In this document: positions 33,518 through 42,843 of the stretch, piece by piece
How the letters are laid out: each line of letters opens with the position of its first letter
Position numbering within the stretch: position 1 is the stretch's first letter
DNA from: Morinoia aosen
Taxonomy: Eukaryota > Arthropoda > Malacostraca > Amphipoda > Talitridae
Length of the DNA: 64,000 nt
NCBI GenBank assembly: GCA_030386875.1
Contig: CM059575.1
Span: 14,656,293-14,720,292, forward strand
Direction of reading: 5' to 3'
Translations under genes and position numbers: made by a program
The notes under the pieces: generated by a model
What the model saw: the letters and a program-made list of their open reading frames with translations, nothing else
What the model was told of the DNA's origin: nothing
Database searches by the model: none

Positions 33518-36500
33518 CTAACACAAAAGGCTCGACAACCCCTGTGCGGCCTGACACGCCCGGGGGAGGGTGTCTCTGCTATGGTATGCTATAGACAGGA
33601 AATCCGCAAGGTGGTTGTCGACTCTCGAAAGGTGTTCTGCTCGGAAACTGAAAAGGCTGAAATACAAAGCCCAGCGTTTCAATCGGGGGTTCAACTTGTC
33701 TGCCTGTTGCAAATAAAGGAGCGGTCGATGGTCGGTTTGTAACACAAATTCTCGTCCATACAGGTAGAACTCAAACTTCTGTAGAGCCCAGTAGATGCTT
33801 AACGCTTCTTTTTCAATGGTAGAATAGTTTATTTCTGCTCCTCTCAGTCGACGTGAAGCATATGCTACCGGCGCGTAGTGACGGAAGTCTCGTTTGCTTG
33901 GCTGGAGGAGAGCTGCTCCAAGTCCAGTTTGGGAGGCATCTGTCCTCAAAATGAAAGGACATCTGAGGTCTGGTAACTGTAAGACCGGTCTCTTGACTAA
34001 CGCTGTCTTCAAACTTTCGAACAGATCTTCTGTTGTATCGGTCCAAGGTATTTGTTCTGGGGAGTTCTTCTTTAGGGAATCATGGAGTTTAGATGTCAGT
34101 TGAGAGTAGTTAGGAATGTACTGTTGGTAGTACCCAACTGTACCGAGAAAACTTCGGAGCTCCCGTTTTGTTTTTGGGAGTGGAGCTGATTTTAAGGCTT
34201 CGACTCGGTTCTCCAGAGGCTGGATCTGATTATTGCTCAGTTGATGACCCAAATACTGGAGGCTGCCAAATCCGAATTCGCATTTGGATGGCTTCGCTTT
34301 AAGGCCATGTCGAGAGAGAGCTTCGAACAGTTTAGCTAATGCTGCGCAATGGTCTTCCCAGGTAGTCGAGGCGATTAAGATGTCGTCCATGTAGACCTCA
34401 GTATCTTGCAGTCCTTCAGTGACATGACGTATAAGGTGGGAAAAAGTGGCTGGAGCGTTTGCTAGGCCGAAAGGCAGTACGTTGAATTCATAGAGGCCAG
34501 ACCTAGTTTTGAAGGCGGTGTATTGACGGGACTCAGGGTGTAGAGGTACCTGCCAATATCCACTGGTCAGATCCATTTTGCTAAAGATTGTTTTGCCAGC
34601 TAAATTGGTGAAAATAGCAGTGGTGTCTGCTATCGGCTCGGCATCGAATACTGTCTGGCTGTTGAGGTGCCTGCAGTCCAGACAAAATCGGTGGGTTCCG
34701 TCTTTCTTCCGGACGGCAAGGAGAGGTGAATAGTAAGGTGATGTGGATGGCGTCACGATTCCAATTATCATCCACTTCTCTAAACTTGACCGCAGTTCAG
34801 GCTCCAGCGCTAAGGGAAGTGGATACGAATGTTGAAGTCGAAAACTGGAAGGATCCTTCAATTTTATTTCATGAACTGCCGTGCTGGTTCTTCCGGGAGT
34901 ATCTGTGAAAAGATCGCGATCGTCTTCAAGTAGTTCCTGGAGTTCTGAGCGTTGTGTTGTAGTCAACGTAGAGGAGATGAGACAGTCTTCAATGGTTTCT
35001 CCGACGGGTGACGGTATCTCTGGTTCTTTCCGGTCGAGTTCTTCTTCTTCGCAGGTAGGTTCTAGGGCGAGGCCAACCGCTGCAAATGCTTCCTCTACTC
35101 TCTCGTCGTCCTCCTCGCGATCTGTCTCGCTTGGTGAGGCGGAACTTTGCTGCTCCTGGTCGTGGTACTGGCGAAGGAGGTTGATGTGATAAACTTTGTT
35201 GTTTCCATCCACGTCCAATGTATAGGTATAGGTTCCCAGGCGTGATTTCACTGTATAAGGACCTTTCCAAGTCATAAGCAGCTTCTTTCGAGAATCGGGC
35301 AGAAATACAAGGACTTTATCTCCTTGCTTTAGAGTTCGCATCTTGGTACGTCTGTTGAAGAACTTGGCGCTTTTCTCTTGGCTCCTGTTCAGATTCTCGC
35401 GAGCGATTTTACATGTTTCTTTCAATCGGTGCTTCATTTCCATTAAATACTGAGCAGTGCTCGTGTCGTCTTGCAAGCTACCATCGGTCCAGCATTCCTT
35501 GAGCACGGTTAAAGGTCCACGGACGCGATGGCCGTAGATGAGTTCGAAAGGAGAATACCCGGTTGAGGCCTGAGGAGCGTCTCGATAAGCAAAAAGGAGT
35601 GAAGGCAGATACTGGTCCCAATCTCGCGGCTGTTCTACGGCTAACTTCCGCAACATGACTTTGAGCGTACCATTGAAGCGTTCGACTATGTCGTTCGATT
35701 GGGCATGGTATAATGGCGACAATCGGTGCTGGATACCGACGAGTTTCAGGAAAGCTTCGAAGGTTGCAGCTGTGAACTGAGTGCCGTTGTCGCCTGTTAG
35801 CGTGTGAGGGAAACCAACTCTGCTGCAGATTTCGAGTAGCTCCTGGGCGACTGTTTCTGCATCTATATGTCTGAGCGGGGCTGCGTCTGCGTACCGAGTT
35901 GCTTGGTCCACCACGGTGAGAATGTATCGGTGGCCACGTGCCGAAGGTGGTTGTAATGGGCCTACCAAATCAACACTTAGCGCGGAGAATGGAGTGGTGA
36001 TCGGTGGGGCTGAGATAGGTGCCTTTCTTGGTCGAGATGGAGCGTGCGTCTGGCAGGTATGACAGGAGTGACAGTATTGGGCCACATCTTTTGCTAGGGA
36101 CGGCCAATAAAAATCTCGTTCTAGTCGAGCCTGAGTCTTCTTTTGGGAATAATGGCCAGCAAGTGGATTGTCGTGAGCCATTTCCAAGATTTGTGGGCGC
36201 ACGCTTGCAGGGGCTACAAGTTGATGGGTTTCCTGACCGTCTCGTAACGTTTTCCGATGGAGAACGCCGTCATGGAGTTCAAAGGTAATGACTCTGCCAT
36301 CCTTGTGCGTTTCTTCTTTGCCGGTGTCAACTTTCTTGAATAAAAGCTGCAATGTTTTGCACTCCCGCTGTAATTTCTTGAAGTCTTCTTTGTTGTGTTG
36401 CAATATATCGACAGTGCTTGGTGCGGCAGGGGGATCTTCGATCGCTTTTGCTGCTGCCCTTGTGACAACGTGAGAGACTTCTGCAGCAACTGGTTGCTCT

Positions 36501-37315
36501 TCATAGTCGGTCATATGTTCTTCGAAGGAGGTGGTTCCGGGGACTCGGCCGAGGATGACATCATGGGAGAGCTCTTCCATGGCTACGGCTGTCACCTCTC
36601 CGTGGTAATAGGGGCAAACGAGAGAGACCCGGGCAAGAGGCGCCTCGAAGGAATGATTGTTGGCCAGCCGAACGGTAATTTCTTTCTTCAAAATGGCGTC
36701 AGCTAGGACGAGAGCCTTCTTGACGAAGGCCGCTGTTGCTCCTCCATCGAGTAGTACTTGAACGGGTTGTTGGTTCACGGTGCCGGAGCATGTTTTCAGC
36801 TGTCCCAATTCGATCAGCTTGTTCGAGGCGATGTGATTGCATGCTACTGGGGGAATATCGTCGTATTCATCTGCTTCTTCATGCGTTGCTAGATTGTTTA
36901 CTCGAGCAGTAGTACTGGAGATAGGTGGGCTTGCATGGGCTGCTCCATTACTGTGACCATCACCTTGCCTCCTCTGCAATTGGCGACACTCATCACTGGA
37001 ATGCGATCGGTTGGGGCCATGAAAAGTACAGTAAAATCCATTGTAAGGTCCTCGTTGTTCGCGCTGCGGAGTGATGACCGATCCTGAGCTGGTGGGACCA
37101 CCACGTGTGCTAGAAGTTCTTGGCGGCGTTCCTCGAGAGTTGTTGCTGGAGTTGGGTGATCTTGCTGGAGTGCTCGGGGCTCGGACAGGAAATGTCGAGC
37201 GTCGCTCTGGTGCTACTGATGCTTTGAGTGCTGGAGGACCCGCATCTGTCGTTGATGTCAGTGTGCGACCCTTACAAAGCTGATGGAGCGATGCATGAGG
37301 TTTGCTTGTAAGAAG
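33518..37315 (-). CDS. pol: Pol polyprotein: protease, integrase, reverse transcriptase, RNase H
   Basis: The frame is open for 1265 codons from just after TAG (37318-37316) to the stop at 33518. It lies in the -1 frame relative to gag and has no natural ATG start, so it is probably made as Gag-Pol. A CX2HX5HX4C zinc motif (CTFH...H...C) lies at 37030-36986. Numbering from the Leu codon at 36979, the domains are as follows. The protease has DGG at 78-80, an unusual form of D[ST]G. The integrase has an HHCC zinc region at about 269-309, catalytic D337, D397 and E433 (D35E spacing) and a WKGPY C-terminal module at about 571. An acidic linker at about 610-660 follows. The reverse transcriptase carries YMDD at 863-866. 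RNase H has D1014, E1057 and D1083. Integrase before reverse transcriptase is the Gmr1-type order. All catalytic residues seem present, so it could encode active enzymes. Confidence 0.95.
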   Translation of the reverse strand, partial: LLTSKPHASLHQLCKGRTLTSTTDAGPPALKASVAPERRSTFPVRAPSTPARSPNSSNNSRGTPPRTSSTRGGPTSSGSVITPQREQRGPYNGFYCTFHGPNRSHSSDECRQLQRRQGDGHSNGAAHASPPISSTTARVNNLATHEEADEYDDIPPVACNHIASNKLIELGQLKTCSGTVNQQPVQVLLDGGATAAFVKKALVLADAILKKEITVRLANNHSFEAPLARVSLVCPYYHGEVTAVAMEELSHDVILGRVPGTTSFEEHMTDYEEQPVAAEVSHVVTRAAAKAIEDPPAAPSTVDILQHNKEDFKKLQRECKTLQLLFKKVDTGKEETHKDGRVITFELHDGVLHRKTLRDGQETHQLVAPASVRPQILEMAHDNPLAGHYSQKKTQARLERDFYWPSLAKDVAQYCHSCHTCQTHAPSRPRKAPISAPPITTPFSALSVDLVGPLQPPSARGHRYILTVVDQATRYADAAPLRHIDAETVAQELLEICSRVGFPHTLTGDNGTQFTAATFEAFLKLVGIQHRLSPLYHAQSNDIVERFNGTLKVMLRKLAVEQPRDWDQYLPSLLFAYRDAPQASTGYSPFELIYGHRVRGPLTVLKECWTDGSLQDDTSTAQYLMEMKHRLKETCKIARENLNRSQEKSAKFFNRRTKMRTLKQGDKVLVFLPDSRKKLLMTWKGPYTVKSRLGTYTYTLDVDGNNKVYHINLLRQYHDQEQQSSASPSETDREEDDERVEEAFAAVGLALEPTCEEEELDRKEPEIPSPVGETIEDCLISSTLTTTQRSELQELLEDDRDLFTDTPGRTSTAVHEIKLKDPSSFRLQHSYPLPLALEPELRSSLEKWMIIGIVTPSTSPYYSPLLAVRKKDGTHRFCLDCRHLNSQTVFDAEPIADTTAIFTNLAGKTIFSKMDLTSGYWQVPLHPESRQYTAFKTRSGLYEFNVLPFGLANAPATFSHLIRHVTEGLQDTEVYMDDILIASTTWEDHCAALAKLFEALSRHGLKAKPSKCEFGFGSLQYLGHQLSNNQIQPLENRVEALKSAPLPKTKRELRSFLGTVGYYQQYIPNYSQLTSKLHDSLKKNSPEQIPWTDTTEDLFESLKTALVKRPVLQLPDLRCPFILRTDASQTGLGAALLQPSKRDFRHYAPVAYASRRLRGAEINYSTIEKEALSIYWALQKFEFYLYGREFVLQTDHRPLLYLQQADKLNPRLKRWALYFSLFSFRAEHLSRVDNHLADFLSIAYHSRDTLPRACQAAQGLSSLLC

Positions 37316-38085
37316 CTATCACCTTGCTCTCCTAGGCTTGCGACTGTGTTACCACCCCTGTCACGCAATTGAGTAGCGAGGAAGGGCGGCAAGCTTGAAT
37401 AAGCTCGGTCAACAATAAGGAAGTCACGAAGAGTCTTGTAGTTGGCTTCGATGTTGCATCCTTTTAACCAATCGTCAAAGGCTTGTTCGAGTCGCCGTAG
37501 GTAACGTGACATATTGTCGCCTTCTTCTGGCTTCAATTCGTAGTAGTTGGCACGTAGTTTTGCCGGAGTAACTTTATGAGCATCTAGTAGGAGCAATTTA
37601 ATTTCAGGAAGCTTGAAGCGATCTGCTGCGGGCAGGGTATCGATGAGTCGACGTTCCTTCGGTGTGATCAAATTATGGAGCATGACAGCAGCATCGACTT
37701 CAGTAAATCCCATCGCTGTGGTGTGAGTACAGAAGCGTTGCAAAAATTCGTCCATCCTTTCTTTCGTGGGATCGAATGGAGCCGGTGGAGGTATCTTCAC
37801 TCTAGCATTTTGAGGAGCGATTTGAGCATCGAGTTGTCGGAGTCTGAGCTCGTGGTCTCGTTGTGCTGCTTCTCGTTCCGCTGCTCGTTCTGCGGCTTCT
37901 CGTTCCGCTGCTCGCTCTGCGGCTTCTCGTTCCGCTGCTCGTTCTGCGGCTTCTCGTTCAGCTGCTCGTTCTGCGGCTTCTTCCAAATGCCTCAGGCGGC
38001 TGGTAAATTCTTCCCGGTACTCCGCATCGGTGGGAGTTAGGCCGAGGGCTTCGACGTATTCTCGAGCTTGAGCGACGAGGTTCAT
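37258..38085 (-). CDS. gag: Gag structural protein of the Gmr1-like element
   Basis: 275 codons starting at an ATG (MNLVAQAREYVEALG). Residues about 38-75 are four copies of a 9-residue EREAAERAA-type repeat, encoded by a 27-bp minisatellite, which should form a charged helix or coiled coil. A capsid-like region follows (KIPPPAPFDPTKERMDEFLQ, then LINTL-like helices, MSRYLRRLEQAFDDW, DFLIVDRAYSSLP), as in Ty3/gypsy Gag proteins. The nucleocapsid zinc motif is not in this frame but in the pol frame just downstream (37030-36986). The frames overlap over 37315-37258. I saw no standard -1 slippery heptamer in the overlap, so the break is either a non-standard frameshift site or a single-base indel. 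Confidence 0.88.
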   Translation of the reverse strand: MNLVAQAREYVEALGLTPTDAEYREEFTSRLRHLEEAAERAAEREAAERAAEREAAERAAEREAAERAAEREAAQRDHELRLRQLDAQIAPQNARVKIPPPAPFDPTKERMDEFLQRFCTHTTAMGFTEVDAAVMLHNLITPKERRLIDTLPAADRFKLPEIKLLLLDAHKVTPAKLRANYYELKPEEGDNMSRYLRRLEQAFDDWLKGCNIEANYKTLRDFLIVDRAYSSLPPFLATQLRDRGGNTVASLGEQGDSFLQANLMHRSISFVRVAH

Positions 38086-38168
38086 CTTGTTTTAGTGATG
38101 CGGTGTCCGCGTAGTTGATTAGAACCCAGAAATCCAAGGCAACGTTGGTAGTCGCGCAAAGCTTCTGG

Positions 38169-38186
38169 GTCCCTGTTCGGGCGCCA
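38169..38186 (-). promoter_or_regulatory. Primer binding site matching tRNA-Lys (Lys3 type)
   Basis: The minus strand reads TGGCGCCCGAACAGGGAC, 18 nt identical to the well-known primer binding site complementary to the 3' end of tRNA-Lys3 (UUU). It starts 5 nt after the 5' LTR. This fixes the orientation of the element and the primer used for minus-strand DNA synthesis. Confidence 0.93.
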
Positions 38187-38191
38187 GAATA

Positions 38192-39177
38192 TGTCGATAC
38201 CGTCGTGCGGTCGACGTGAGGGTTCGTGGAAAAGGGAGCTGTCTTCTGTGCAGCTACCTTTTTCCGAGGCGCTAGCTTTTCTTCGCAGCTGCCCTTCCTG
38301 AGGTTCGTGTGGGTACCGCCTACGCCGTAATCAGTCCGCTAGGGCAACAGAAGTAAATTCTGTTAGTGCCGAACTACGGCGGTATCGTTGTGTGTGGGGT
38401 GAGGTTTGTGTGGGTACCACCTGCGCCGTATTCAGTCCGCTAGGGCAATAGAAGTAAATTCTGTCTTGTGCCGAACTACGGTGGTACCGCTAGGGTGAGG
38501 TGTGTGTGTGGGTACCGCCTACGCCGTATTCAGTCCGCTAGGGCAACAGAAGTATTTTCCGTTTTGTGCCGAACTACGGCGGTACCGTTAGGAAGACGAG
38601 CAACTGTCTGCGCCGTATGAAACCGCTAGGGCAACAGAAGTGAACTCTGTTAGTGCCGAAGTGGGACAGCGTCTTATTATAGACCAACTATGCGATATAC
38701 ATAGTTCGTCCTTCCGAGGTAGCTCCTTATACCCCTTATTAGGCGAGGTGTCGTATGAGACTATAGCATGTGTCAATAAGGGGAAAGGAAACTCTTTTGA
38801 CCTCAGGGTGTGACTTGATTAATGCTGAATCTCTTTGAAGTCCCTATTACATACACTGATATATTTTAACAAAGACAGTGATTTATTTTCTATTGCAAAA
38901 ACAGTGCGTACAGACGTGAGCTACTGCATAACAGGGTACAACACTCAAAATTGCATTTAAAATATTAGTCGTATTTATCTAGACAACACAAGAAACATTG
39001 GAATATCGACATGTAATACAAATGATATTTAAGGGCTAACTAAAGTAAATGCACAGACGCAACATCAGCGCGGAGAAATAGACAAGTCAGCGTTCAGAGA
39101 GCTGGACACATGAAGAAAATACTTAAGATTATGGGTAACTAACACAAAAGGCTCGACAACCCCTGTGCGGCCTGACA
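38192..39177 (-). repeat. 5' LTR of the Gmr1-like element
   Basis: This 986-bp direct repeat of 32575-33556 has about 30 substitutions and a 4-bp insertion near 38695. It holds the same hairpin modules starting at 38312. Module 3's outer stem is fully paired here, whereas module 4's end is eroded (CGTCTTAT instead of CGTCTTCC). It also carries the polyA signal AATAAA (38882-38887, minus). It should contain the element's promoter in the part nearest 39177; no clear TATA box is defined. Confidence 0.97.
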
Positions 39178-39182
39178 ACCCT

Positions 39183-40751
39183 TATGGGGCTTCAAAGTGT
39201 TTAAATGATAAAAAATTCGAAGGCCGTGCAAAGTGTAATGCTCTGCCGGGTTGGGTGGCTGGATCCGGGTAGTAAGCGATAAATCACATTTACAGTATTT
39301 ATGAAGTCTCTGTAAAAAATTTGTCGTCTTTAACGTAAATTATGGATAAAACATACGTTGCAATAACGCTTTTTTACGAAACAGATTCCTCACGCGCAAA
39401 TGAGTGAACGAAGTTACGGAACAACTTTGTAGTACCTGTCAATAGCATTTGTGGCGCGATATTGGTCACTCCGAGGAGCGCTTATATCAAGTTAGATCTC
39501 AATCAGAAAAAGGTTGCTCGTTTTTAAAATATGTCAAATTCTAAAGTCCACAGACTAGTATTAGGAATTCGCAGGCGATAATTCTTTGGAAAAGAGCGCT
39601 ATACATTTTTGCTGTTAAACTCCGCAGCGGGTGGACTCTTTGTTTGATCATGTTAAAACATTGCACTAGAAAGCAAAACTAAAATGAATCTACTGAATAA
39701 CTGTGTCACTAAATGTGAACAAATCAGTTGCCTGATTGATTTAAATTTATTTTCTTTGGAAAATCTAGGTAGATTTGTGAAAATGAACATAGTAATAGCG
39801 AAAGTAAATTCAGTAAATTTAATAGAATAAATTTTGTCCAGAATGAACAAAGGAATAAAAGATGCTGGCTCAAGCCACCTACGAGCAGAGTATTGTTGTA
39901 TTCAAATTTTACTTGAACTCTAATCAAAATCTGTCATTTTGGCTGTAATGAGCAGTCTGACTCCATAACAAATTTTCAACGAGCCTCCACTAAGCCCCTA
40001 GTTAATCTCTTCGAAAAACTGAACAAATTTCGGTCCTGTCATTTTATTTGTGGCTTGGAAAGACGTTGATTTCTTAAGTTCTAACATCTTATGTTCTAAT
40101 GTTATCTGAGTAATCTATTCCTGTTTCAGCTAGCATTGTATATGGACGCTAGCTGCCAACAATTAGAAAGTAGAAAGTTGGCTCTGGTTCACAAACTTGT
40201 TCAATAGAACAAGCCTTATTTTTTTCGTTAGCTTTTAAATTATAATTTATTGTAAATAAAACTATGCTCTAATGGTCAATTTTCTCAAGTTTCACGGCAA
40301 ATTGTAACTTCTGACATATAAAAACGAGAAGGCTTATCTGGCGATGACCAGTTACCCCGTTTTTCCCATGCACGAGCTCGTGACCCAACTCGCCGGTGTC
40401 GCTCAACTCAGTGATGCTCTCATGAATAACGCTTTAAAATGACAGTGAGGTCGAGAATTATTAGAGGATTTTGTGTGGAAGTCATGCATCGACTTCGTGA
40501 GTCCGTCAACATCGATCACCCTCGACCAGCTCGCCGCGTGATGAAGCTCATGAAGGTGACGTGTTTTCGAGTGCTAAATTCACGGACAATTTGATGTACT
40601 TCTTAACATGTACGTAAGAAAAATTTTTTAGGGGAAAATAGATCGAAGCTTGATTTAGAAATTACAATACAATGTCACGGCATTGCAAAAGAGAGCAATT
40701 GCCCAATTGTTACAAGAGAAAATCAGAACAAATGCGGTACAAAAAAACACG
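39183..40751. other. Spacer between the two LTR elements, nothing recognised
   Basis: AT-rich sequence with short random open frames. It holds no tandem repeats or transposon motifs that I can recognise. Confidence 0.45.
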
Positions 40752-40755
40752 CAGT

Positions 40756-42477
40756 TGTCGAGAATATGTTCAGAATGATCAAATTTTGCGAATTAAAAAT
40801 GAAAATTCTTGTAATTGTGTGTAATGTAACAAATTTGTGCTTAGGTAAAAAGTTGTGTCTTGAAATGTCTCAGAAAATCCCAGCAGCCAGAGGGGTCGCT
40901 TCAACATGAATGTTTTATGTCGCTTCAACATGTATGTTTTTACGCCTGTATGTTTTCTTTCAACTCAGCAATGTTAGGAGGCTGCGATAAGGTGCGAGAG
41001 CCAAACGATGTATGTTTACAGTGTGTGTTGTCTCTGGAGGGGACTTTGGCAAATCTTTCATTAGGGCGGGCCTTGGAAAACCTGAGACGCGCGAAAAAAT
41101 GCCTACACAAGCGCGAACAAAGTCGCCTTCTTGTCAAAGATAAATCGACACATAAGTCGCGACCCTTGAGCTGCGAGTGTGAACGGAGTAACGGTTTCGA
41201 AGGAGCCTGAGCGTGGGATACAATGAGGCTAAGAAAAAATAAATAAAGACGAACTGCGGGACTACCAATGAGAAGAGATGTGGGCGGTCACTGGCAGGGT
41301 CTGAGGATTCTCATAGGCCGAAGGTGAGAGTGCACAACCCTCGAAGAAAATACGCCAGGGCTCAAGGCGTCTGGGGAACAATGGACAGTTCGACCGGCGA
41401 AACCGTAACGTGAGGTGCAACCTAGAAACGCGGGTGTGTTCACAATAACAAGCGCAATAATAAGAAAAGTGGCTATATTGAAAATTATACTAAGTTTCAC
41501 GCTATAATGTAATCCAGAAAGTAACACATTCTCGTTTCACTTGCAGAAAATTTATGTGTTCCCGTCACCACGTTCACAAAGGGGAAATTTATCAAAACAT
41601 AACCCCACCGTGGGAGTTATTGATGGAACATGGAGATGCTGCACTAGAAGGGAGGGTAAGAGATGCATTTCTTAAAAAGAAAGAGTAAAGATATTGTTGA
41701 GATAAATTTGGCGATAATTCATTGTCATTCAGTCATTGATGCGCTTAAAAAGTAACAAGTTAAATTTTTATCTTTGACAGGTGGGACGGTTATTCAGTCA
41801 TATGTCTGAGGATTGATCAGCTCGAATGAAGAGAATCGACGTGTGAACATGCTGAAACGGGATGAGCAAGATGACGTCATCACTAGACATTTTCTGAACA
41901 GTGCATAAGATAGGCCTTTGAACTGAAGCGAGTCGCGGACGAATTTTGTGGTTGAAGTGACCTTCGCCTACTGGGCTGCTGGGGGCGCTGAGACATTGTA
42001 GGCATTATTTGTGTTATGTTTGGATGCATAAGCAATCTGCGGTTAAAGGCTGGCCAGCCAATGTTTCTGTGTAATTATGTGATGTAAGTCATTTGACGTA
42101 TGCTATTTGATTTCATTACTTAATTAGCATTATTCCTAACACCATTCATTGTGTGTGCGCTCATTAATGTTTGTATGAAGTATAACTGGAAATTATAAAT
42201 GTTAAGCATAGTTCATCCTGTGTATCATGCCCCACCATATTAGAAACGATCAATCGCAACACCAAGGAGGGCGCCCAGAAAATGCACTGCGTAAGTGGGT
42301 CAGCGATCCCCGGTGAGTACCTTTATTTTTAGTATATGTACTGTAATTGCCGATTATAATTCATTTAATTTGTGTTGTGTATATAGCCTGGAGGTGTGTC
42401 ATTCCTCTATTCCGAGAACCTGATCTTCTTGTTAATGAATTGTTAACAAGGAGGTGAAGGGGCTATTTCTCGTGACA
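40756..42477 (+). repeat. 5' LTR (1722 bp) of the plus-strand Ty3/gypsy element
   Basis: Direct repeat of 50117-51838. AATAAATAAA polyadenylation-like signals lie at 41238-41247. A 116-codon open stretch (40860-41210) occurs in both LTR copies; it lacks an ATG at its beginning and resembles no protein that I know. A short ATG-started frame (42227-42316, MPHHIRNDQSQ...) ends at a good splice-donor match CCCCG/GTGAGT (GT at 42313). The length is large for a Ty3/gypsy LTR. Confidence 0.97.
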
Positions 42478-42485
42478 GCCTAATT

Positions 42486-42503
42486 TGGTGAGATCAACAC
42501 GAT
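42486..42503 (+). promoter_or_regulatory. Putative primer binding site
   Basis: Begins TGGTGAGATCAACACG, 8 nt after the LTR end, in the place expected for a tRNA primer binding site and with the usual TGG start (complement of CCA). I could not match it confidently to a particular tRNA. Confidence 0.6.
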
Positions 42504-42843
42504 CGCTTTGTAATATTTTGCGAGTGTAGTATAGCAGTTGCATTGTATTTTTTTGCGTTTGTTATTTCATGTGCAAAACGTACAGAAATTCAGTAGAGGT
42601 ACATGTCTCGTAGTGATGATTTTCTGTGTTCCGGTGTGAGAAGCCAGCAAGCACACTGCCATATAGATCAAGAAAGTGAAAGTGGTTATAAAAGTGATAA
42701 GTTTGAGTGAGAAAATTCTGGTGTGTTCACTCAAATAATTTCAAAGTTTCAGTAAAAGTTTTACAGTGAGTAGGTGTGGAAAGCATTTGAGTGATCGCAA
42801 ATTTTTGAGTTTTGGAGAAAGTGAATTGGAGAAGATCGACAAT

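Larger units (their letters stand above)
32575..33556 (-). repeat. 3' LTR of the Gmr1-like element
   Basis: This 982-bp direct repeat of 38192-39177 starts TGTCGATACC and ends GGCCTGACA in plus-strand terms. Pol runs into it: the last 12 codons and stop of pol (33518-33556) are encoded by this LTR. The sequence just before it in the sense direction (33557-33575) is pyrimidine-rich rather than a normal polypurine tract. Confidence 0.97.
32575..39177 (-). mobile_element. Complete Ty3/gypsy LTR retrotransposon with Gmr1-like (integrase before reverse transcriptase) gene order
   Basis: This is a 6603-bp element read on the minus strand. It is flanked by a 5-bp target duplication ACCCT (32570-32574 and 39178-39182). 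The two LTRs (982 and 986 bp) begin TGTC and end GACA. Internal parts in transcription order are primer binding site, gag, pol and 3' LTR. Pol encodes protease, integrase, reverse transcriptase and RNase H, the Ty1/copia-like order. By hand comparison the LTRs differ at about 30 positions plus a 4-bp indel, near 3 percent, so the insertion is not very recent, yet pol has no stop. I see no env-like gene. Confidence 0.96.

Noticed and set aside
42766..42843. Upstream extension of gag to 42766
   Set aside because: There is no ATG in that extension; the first in-frame ATG is 42844.
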